NCBI GenBank assembly: GCA_963556195.1
Contig: OY744537.1
Coordinates: 19,195,274-19,259,273, forward strand
Source of the DNA: Sepiola atlantica
Lineage: Eukaryota > Mollusca > Cephalopoda > Sepiida > Sepiolidae
Direction: 5' to 3'
DNA length: 64,000 nucleotides
Part shown: positions 56,940 through 64,000 of the stretch, one piece after another
Numbering within the stretch: the first letter of the stretch is position 1
How the letters are laid out: every line of letters begins with the position of its first letter
Notes under the pieces: generated by a model
Told to the model about the DNA's origin: nothing
The model's input: the letters and a program-made list of their open reading frames with translations, nothing else
Databases searched by the model: none
Translations under genes and position numbers: made by a program

Positions 56940-59420
56940 TGCAGCGAGATGCTTGTTCACATTAGTTTTAAATTTCTGCATGTTGGGGAAACGGGGAGCA
57001 AGGAGAGAGTTCCAAAGGCCGGCAGCTCTAGGAAAGAAGCTATTGGAGTAGAAGGCTCTCCGGCATCTGGGAACCTCCACAATGAATCAATGAGATTTAG
57101 CTGATTGTTGGGTTTGTTGAGGGGGCCCCAGAGCAGCAAGTTCATTGGAGCATATTTCATTGAAGTACTTGTAAAACAAGCACAAGATTGCAACATTGAG
57201 GCAATGGGACAGGGGTTGGTGCTTGATGGATAGTGACGGACATATTAAATGAGCAACTCTTTTTTGTGACCTTGTCTAAGACGGAGAGACTAGTGGATGG
57301 TGCACCAGCCCAGATGTGGCAACAATAATCTATGCATGGGTGGATGATAGCTTTGTAGAGATATAGGATACTGTCAGGTGTGAGAAGTTTTCTAGCAAAG
57401 TAGAGGGAGACCACCTACTTTGCAGCAGCCTTGGCAATGTCTTCTATGTATTTGTTCCAATTTATGTTACCTGTGAATGTTAGGCCAAGGAGTTTGAACA
57501 TTCGACTCTCAGGTAGGGTGTTATTTGCCAAAGTAATCGGTGGTTGAAGGGGTTTCCTGTAGTTGTTGAAGGAAAGGAGCTTTGTCTTAGCAGCATTAAA
57601 TGTTACCATCCATTTATGACCTCATTCCACTACAGACTAGAGGTCACTATCTAAGGATTCAACCATTGCCTCGGATATGTGCGCATCCATTTTACCCACA
57701 TGACGAGAGTAGAGCATGGTGTCATCAGCAAATATACCCATCTCAGACACAATGGCATCAGGGAGGTTGTTTATGAAAATTAGAAACGATAAGGGTTCAA
57801 GGATCGATCCCTAGGGTACACCTGCATTTATGTCATGTTGTTTGGATGAACGGCATCTTTCTTTTGGATAGGAAGGATCTAATTATATTAAATATTCGTC
57901 CAGTAACACCATATGAATTAATTTTTAAGAGAAGCCCTTTTATGCCAGACTTTGTCAAAGGCTTTGGATATATCAAGTGCTACCGCCCTAGCTTCACCTT
58001 GTCCTGTGTGGTATATACGTTCAGAGATGAACGTTACGATATCCACAGTAGACCGTGCTTTCCTAAATCAACACTGATGGTCAGAAAGAAGTTTAGCATT
58101 AACGAGGTGACGGATTATCGCTAGATTGATTAAGGACCCAAAGATTTTAGCGAACAGCAAGAGTAGTAGACTGATGGATGGTAATTCTGAGGGTCAGTTC
58201 TATCTCCAGAATTCTTGAAGACTGGTACCATAGAGGCAATTTTCCAGCTATTAGGAAGCAAGATTCAGCAAGGCATTTTTTGGAGAGGACAGGGGTCAGT
58301 TCAGCAGAGCATTTCTTTATTATTATTACTGGTATAAGATCAGGCCCACATGCTTTGGAGGTGTCAAGGTTTTTTATGATGTCTCTGTCATGAGATAGGG
58401 TGATGACCAGATCATCAAGTGTGGCTTCAGTCCGCAATGGGAAATTTGTGAGGGAGTGGTTTGCAGAGTCCAAAGTGAAGTTTAAGGCGAAACACTGGGT
58501 GAGTAGTTCAGCCTTATCAGTTGCCATGTAAACGACATCATTTTGGTTGGATAGCAGAGGAATTGTTGATTGCCCATTGTTCACCACACTATTGAAGACT
58601 TTCAAGAAATTGTGAGTACCTAGTTTCTGTGACTGAATGTGTTTTCTGGTCATCTCTGTATACCTTCTATTTGCTTCATCTCTCACGGTCTTATAATGAT
58701 TTCTTGACGCTATAAGTTTCTGTCTATTTGTAGTTGACTCTGGCGGTTGAATTGTCGGAATGCTTGCTGCTTCTGAGCAATAACAGCTGCACAGTTCGAG
58801 GTGAACCATTGTGGAGAGGGGGGCTTGTTGTAGAATTTTCGCATGGGGACATGTGTTTCAATGCCTTCAATTCGGTTACCTCATTTGCGCACTGATCAGC
58901 AGGGAGAGAAAAAATTTCTCTCAATGGAGTGCCTCTGATGGATTTCCAATCAGCCTGCTTGTAGTATCTCGTCGTTTTGAGTAACGGCTCATCAGTTTTC
59001 GCATGAGATTTTAGGGTGATCAGCGTTTCTGGGCAACCTATGCGTATTCGTCACATAAGCCTCGGACAGTGAGGTCGAGAAGTGAGGCTTGCGGGTCGGG
59101 AAAGTGACAGTCTGTGAGAGGGAGTGTGTTATGGAGAAACTATACGTGGAGTTACCAGCTGCATCTGTATAGCTGGAGAATCCAAGCCAGTCACAGTGAT
59201 GTACATTGAAATACATGTATCGGGGCACTCGAGTCAAGTGAGAGTGATGTATCTATGTTTTCAGAGACAGAGTTTAGCAGGGTACAGTACTAAGTCAAGG
59301 GAGAACGGTATGAGAAATATAAGTAACTAATGCTGTGATGTAAGCCTGATCATCTGATTCTAGCCTATGTTCGCTAGTCATGGGGACGCCATCCTGAACA
59401 TGTTTGTCAGTCTTTACAGG
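56940..59420 (-). mobile_element. LINE (Jockey/CR1-like), longest copy, about 2.5 kb, decayed
   Basis: Read on the - strand from 59420: endonuclease YFNVHHCDWLGFSSYTDAAG (59200-59140), linker (58810-58600, RNHYKTVRDEANRRY), RT N-terminal part with TSKACGPDLIPVIIIKK (58330-58270), RT thumb GLTFTGNINWNKYI (57490-57440), LYKAIIHPCIDYCCHIWAGA (57360-57300) and the C-terminal end near 56950. Several frameshifts and stops. It lies about 1.3 kb after LEO1, in the opposite orientation. Confidence 0.85.
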
Positions 59421-59549
59421 AGATTGGAAGGTATTCAATCATATCAAAATGGTGTGAGGAGATTGAGGATTGTAGGTTTGTTTCACTTAGTTCTAGGATA
59501 TCCGGGAAGTTTACTAGGAGAAAGGTTTCTACGTCATGTTACCGAGACC

Positions 59550-59760
59550 AAAGTGATGGTAAGCCTCCAGAAAGATGAAAGTTCTCTTGCTCAGTTTGTG
59601 GAAATGGAGTTGGGAGCAAGTCAATTCTATGTAGTATTTGTAAACATTGGCTACACAAGAAGTGCAGTAGAATTATTGGTAAGTTGAGAAATGATAACCA
59701 GTTTGGTCAATGGAGATGGATGAAAGTAGCATTCCCGAAAGATATGAAAATTGTCATTTT
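59550..59760 (+). mobile_element. LINE zinc-binding domain fragment
   Basis: A + strand frame reads CGNGVGSKSILCSICKHWLH then KKCSRIIGKL: paired CX6-7C..CX2C..HX3C residues of the PHD/RING-like domain that follows the RT in some lophotrochozoan LINEs. It is a short, isolated fragment. Confidence 0.6.
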
Positions 59761-60099
59761 GTTTATTATGAGCTTAAAAGTCTCAAACAGAAATAATAAT
59801 TTTTTTTTTTCAAGTATATTTAAGTTATTTCCTGACTGATTTCTAGCTGCATTCTCTCTTCGGTGAGAAATAATTGATTGTTTAAATAGTTGTAGTTATT
59901 ATTGGTTATCGATTATCTGTAGTGGAGCTTATATATATATATGAACAATTAATTCCTCAATACTCCCCCCCCCCCTGGACGCTCATGCCAACTATGTTTT
60001 GTCTGTGGTGGAAACTGGACAGTAGCTATCCTAAACAAGCGGCTGTAGACAGATATTCGAGACAACGAAGAGAGCTGCATCCGTTTATTAAATGATTCG

Positions 60100-61260
60100 T
60101 TTTGCTGACATTTTGGGTTTGATATAAGCAGGCGTATTTTGTCCATGCAATCAGTTTGGCGATTAGCCTGCCACTCAGTTCTCGTTAGTTTCTGTTGTGA
60201 GCTCGCTTCCTGTTCCGATAAACAGTGTTTGTTGAAGGCAGTGTTCATTGAAGACTTGTGGCCCTTGGCCCGTTCGTCCTTCAAAGTTTAAGTCACTTAA
60301 AGGCTGATCAATCTTTGGCTTTCTTGTAGATCCCATGAGGTCGGTGTACAAGCAGTACCTTGATCCAGTTTTATTTTTTTACTTTTTACTTAATGAGTTA
60401 ATGTTTATCAAGACCTAAAGACCACTCGAGGATAAGGGTTAATGATTTTGTCAGGTGGATGATGAGACAACACGTTGGGGATTGGAGACGATGGTTGAAA
60501 GTTGGAAGAATTTGATTATTTTAGAGGATGGCTTGACAAGCATTTAACATTAGACTTGAAAACTGTCATGTTGTAGTCAGCTGAGAAGCAGCACAGTGGT
60601 ATTGTGTTCCACAAACGAGTCATTTAGGCTTGCCACAAACCAATTTTCTTGGCAAATACTTTCTTGCTTATTCTTTCGTAATAAGACGGTACAGTTTTGA
60701 TATCAAAACTTGGATTAATATGATTGCTAACTTGAAGGCTCAACCCTTTATTGGCAAAAACTGGCACAAAAATTGGGTGTGGCTTCCATTAAGTATGATA
60801 TCACCAACTGTAACCAAGAATGCTGCCATGGACTTGAATCAAATGATACGATTATGATATAATTTTTCTTTTGTACTAATGAGTCACCGTTTATCAAGAC
60901 CTAAAGACCACTTGAGGATAAGGGTTAATGATTTTGTCAGGTGGATGATGAGACAACACGTTGGGGATTGAAGACAATGGTTGAAATTGGGAAGAATTTT
61001 ATTATTTATGCAAAAAACTATTGCTGACCAATCATTGAATTTTTGGGCTCAATATAAGATGGCATATTTCACCTATCCATCGACTATCCTGCCACTCAGT
61101 TTCCGTTGTAAGCTTACTTTCTGTTGCGATAACCAGAGTTTGTTGACTTTTGGCCCTTGGTTTGTTCGTCCATCAAAGTTTGAAGTCAACCATTGGCTTT
61201 CTGTAGGTCAGTTCGCTGTCCCGTGAAGTCATAATGTCTCTGATCCAGTTTGATTTACAA
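60100..61260 (+). repeat. Diverged duplicated segments in 3' intergenic DNA
   Basis: gtttatcaagacctaaagac cac through acacgttggggattg occurs at 60401-60485 and 60891-60970. Segments with ctgccactcagtt, tggcccttgg and gttcgtcc.tcaaagttt occur at 60165-60300 and 61085-61190. They look like copies of one unclassified repeat. Confidence 0.7.
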
Positions 61261-61469
61261 CATTATCATTAACAATTTCTCTTACTGAAAACATTCTTAA
61301 AATTGTAGGTTAATTGTACTTTCTATTAGTTCGAAAAACATTTTGAAGTTTTATGATAGTAAACACAAGTCAGCCATTTTAATCTATTGTTAATAAACTA
61401 GTGGGACCATGGAAATTCCACACTTGTATCCTTCATCTGATGTATATTATGCCATGCATTCTATCTAAA

Positions 61470-61732
61470 AACTTGCTGCTCTGATGTAAATACACTAGAC
61501 CAACCTACAATCAGCTGGTTCCCATCCATTCACTGAGAAGGTCCCCAGATGCTGGAGTCTTCTACTCCAATAGTTTTTTTTCCTCAAGCTGCTGGCTCTT
61601 GGAACCTCCTCCCTGCTCCGTTTCCCACAACATGCAGAAATTTAAAACTAAACTGAATAGTTCCCAATTTCGGATGACTCCTCAGTAGCAACTTGCCTTG
61701 TTTAGCATGAACTAAGTTAAAAAAAAAAAAAT
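61470..61732 (+). mobile_element. LINE 3' end, decayed
   Basis: It is the same 3' region as 7480-7815 (cttgctgctctgatgtaaat, ccccagatgct, cctcagtagcaacttgcctt gtttagcatgaac) and ends in poly(A) at 61719-61731. Confidence 0.75.
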
Positions 61733-62394
61733 TCATTTTCAGACTTTCCATAGAATTCCTCCAAGTCTGTAACTTGAAAGCAAACCTTTCATTATTTCAG
61801 AAGCAAGCACACAGCAACTCTTCTGAAAAACCTGTATGAAACTGTAGACAATGCTTCTAAGATAAATGAAAAGCAAGACTCGGTATAGAAACCTAATGTA
61901 ACTCCGATTAAATCTATCACTAAATTAGCCGTCAACTCTCTAGCACCATGAGAATTTCTTGAAGAAGCTCAACCAACCATTTGTTGCCCCTAATTTGCAA
62001 AAAGCCCATCAGAGATTCTTTCGAAAGCTTTCACCAAATACAGGTGGGTTTTTTTTTTCTTTCTAAAAACAAGATATTTCTCGCGCATTTATCTCAAGAA
62101 AAACAGAATCAGTGGCGCTTCTTTAAGTTTTTAGATTTTCTTGATCCCATGAATACTCAGTATTCAGCAATCTCTCATAAAAGCAGTTTGTTGCTAACAC
62201 TAGATATTCTGAAGGTTTCATTTTTCTGGTCATACCTTGTAGTGTATCTGGAAAGTCAACTTCTCAGCCGCCACCTTGTAGATTACTTTTCTTGCTGTCC
62301 TTTGTTCACCTGAAACATCCTTATTCACTAAACCTTTTCTCCACTCACTACAGTTCCGCTTTTCTTTGATAGACTTTAATTTCTCTCATTCAAC

Positions 62395-62960
62395 CATCCT
62401 GTCTTGGAGGCCCTGCCAGACAAATAAAAGTGTGGTCTGCAACCGGCAGTGTATCCTTCAACTTTTTCCACACTTTTTGAAGTGGATCTGTTAAACAAAT
62501 ATTCATTTGGCCTCTAAACTCACGTGTTCTCCATTCAATCTCCATCTTTCTCCTGGGATAAAATTCCCTATGAGCTTTCAACTTAAAGTTACAATTAACT
62601 GGTTTTTGATGCCACAATTTCTACACGACATTACTTTCCCATCATTCGAAAGTTTTGTCCTTACCAACAGGTAATCTACTCGAGTCTTCGCTGTTCCAGA
62701 TTCATAACAAGAAGGCTTCCCTTTCAGAAACTATTTGTAACCAACATGTTCCATGTCTATGGCAAGAAGAAATTCTAAGATTCTTCCTAATTCTGTATTC
62801 CTATCACCATATCCAGTTCCTCCACGAACACCTTCCAAAACCATCAGGTTTTTCCAACAAGACCATTTAAAATTCCTGCGACAGCAAGTACCGGTCATAA
62901 AACTCGTTTTTTCACTCAAACCACACTGGTGCATAAACAGACATTGTTATGAAAACTAAA
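62395..62960 (-). mobile_element. RTE-like LINE endonuclease fragment
   Basis: On the - strand, EGVRGGTGYGDRNTELGRIL, then EFLLAIDMEHVG: the HGGxGYGDRNxxGxxILEFAxxxxL motif of RTE endonucleases. It is followed (62617-62395) by the linker CNFKLKAHREFYPRRKMEIE. Broken by stops. Confidence 0.8.
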
Positions 62961-62964
62961 CATT

Positions 62965-64000
62965 TACAGTATAATTCGATCAGTTTATCAAACCATTTTC
63001 CTGGAAAAAAAAAAAAAAAAAAGTCATAATAACTTTACGACAATTTGTAACCAAACGATGGAAAAAAACTGCTAACCAAGACTAAATCAGAAGTTAGTAT
63101 GCGAGGTTTCAGCACTAGCAAGGATGCAGTCAACAGGTTAATAGGTTTCCATTACGCTAGAGGATGCATCACTCGTGAATGTGAAGCCATCGCTGAAACT
63201 CGATCAGATCTCATGAAATGTGCAGAGCTGATGTTGAGAAGATCAACAGTGAACAGTATGGTAAACCATTCGACTATGAATAAGATGAGTTGATCCATAT
63301 GAATGAGATGAGTTGATCCATATTGCATCAGGAGTTGTAACTTAATTTGTTCAAACTCATCTTCAGTCTGCAAATGCAAGAGGTGAATCCAAGTTTAAAG
63401 TTTTGTGGGGAGCATCTACAAACAGAAAAGTGAACTTTTCTTCCAACAACAACAAAAACAAGCCGCGCATGCGTGGTACCCCTCTGTATGTATGTGACGA
63501 GTGTAAAATGCAAAAATCTGAGAATGTCACTTTCTGACCTGACCAAAGTTACAACTTGATTCAAAATTTCAGAGAAATTCAATGGATGGTTGCGGAGAAA
63601 AATACGGACGGACAGACGGAAATGCCTCAAAACAGGTCTTTATAAATCGGAGGACCAAAAAAAAATTTAATAAAAAATCTTTCATCAAGATATTCAAACA
63701 TAATGTAAATGGAAAGGACATTACTTTAGCAAGATTGGTTGTCATTGGCAAATATATAAAAATAAGTTTACAATAGCTACTGTCCTATTCATTGGATCCA
63801 TTGCCACTGTCCCTCGCAGATTATCAGTTAAGACCAACCAGGTGTACTTCCTGAACTTGAGGGTATACATGAACTCCCTATCAAAGAACCCTAGTGGGAT
63901 AGATGTATATTGGATGGCATTGCTACATCAACTTAAGTTCTCTCCAGAGACATTATCAACATTTCTCTTGAAGTGCCTTGTAAACTGGGAGCAAAACATC
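62965..64000. other. Intergenic, no gene recognised
   Basis: It contains a 64-codon + frame at 63099-63293 of mixed composition with no known family, and a short duplicated phrase (atgaataagatgagttgatc / atgaatgagatgagttgatc) near 63275-63320. The 63560-63640 stretch (cggacggacagacggaaatg) resembles ends of dispersed repeats. Confidence 0.4.

Overview
This is an animal genomic window, almost certainly from a mollusc or another lophotrochozoan. It has spliceosomal introns, AT-rich sequence, abundant (TA)n, (TC)n and (T)n tracts, a dense load of non-LTR retrotransposon (LINE) fragments, and several copies of the TTATCTCCCTT-type motif that I associate from memory with molluscan (notably gastropod) repeats. 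The species cannot be fixed from the sequence. There are no bacterial features.

One host gene dominates the window: LEO1, the RNA polymerase II-associated PAF1-complex subunit, on the + strand. I can place twelve exons (12714-12782, 21166-23031, 25750-25890, 29993-30066, 31987-32141, 32657-32741, 39236-39354, 47231-47365, 48913-49048, 51354-51543, 54302-54423, 55378-55596). All have GT/AG borders and their phases chain without a break into about 1,102 codons plus a stop. The start exon is not recognised and may lie upstream. The conserved Leo1 core is encoded by exons 31987-51543. The large N-terminal exon carries 28 copies of a 33-bp coding minisatellite, which makes the protein much longer than vertebrate LEO1.

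The introns are unusually rich in tandem arrays: 34 bp x19 (2223-2868) and 63 bp x18 (4742-5877) upstream of the first placed exon; a 6.3-kb 32/38-bp satellite with block-scale duplications (14723-21045); 29 bp x10 (23750-24036); 23 bp x25 (34278-34871); and a 387-bp array of about 12 copies made from a LINE reverse-transcriptase fragment (40555-45358). Transposon remains include Jockey/CR1/I-like LINEs, RTE-like LINEs, a Penelope-like element with a GIY-YIG endonuclease, tRNA-derived SINEs, several foldback elements and an LTR-type retroelement.

The most notable object is a 3,533-bp DNA transposon at 35278-38810, inside the LEO1 intron between 32741 and 39236. It encodes, on the - strand, a decayed RAG1-like transposase (37734-35642). 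Its ends are inverted CACAGTGGGCT, whose first seven bases equal the V(D)J RSS heptamer. It is flanked by a perfect 5-bp duplication (AGATA), the size expected for RAG/Transib transposition. The protein keeps candidate acidic catalytic residues, a zinc-binding Cys cluster, a GNxA-type segment and a C-terminal CX2CX3GHX4C knuckle like the tail described for ProtoRAG RAG1L. No RAG2-like gene is visible. The transposon sits inside an older retroelement, so the insertion is nested and its empty site can be reconstructed. After LEO1 ends at 55596, the remaining 8.4 kb is intergenic sequence filled with LINE relics and dispersed repeats.
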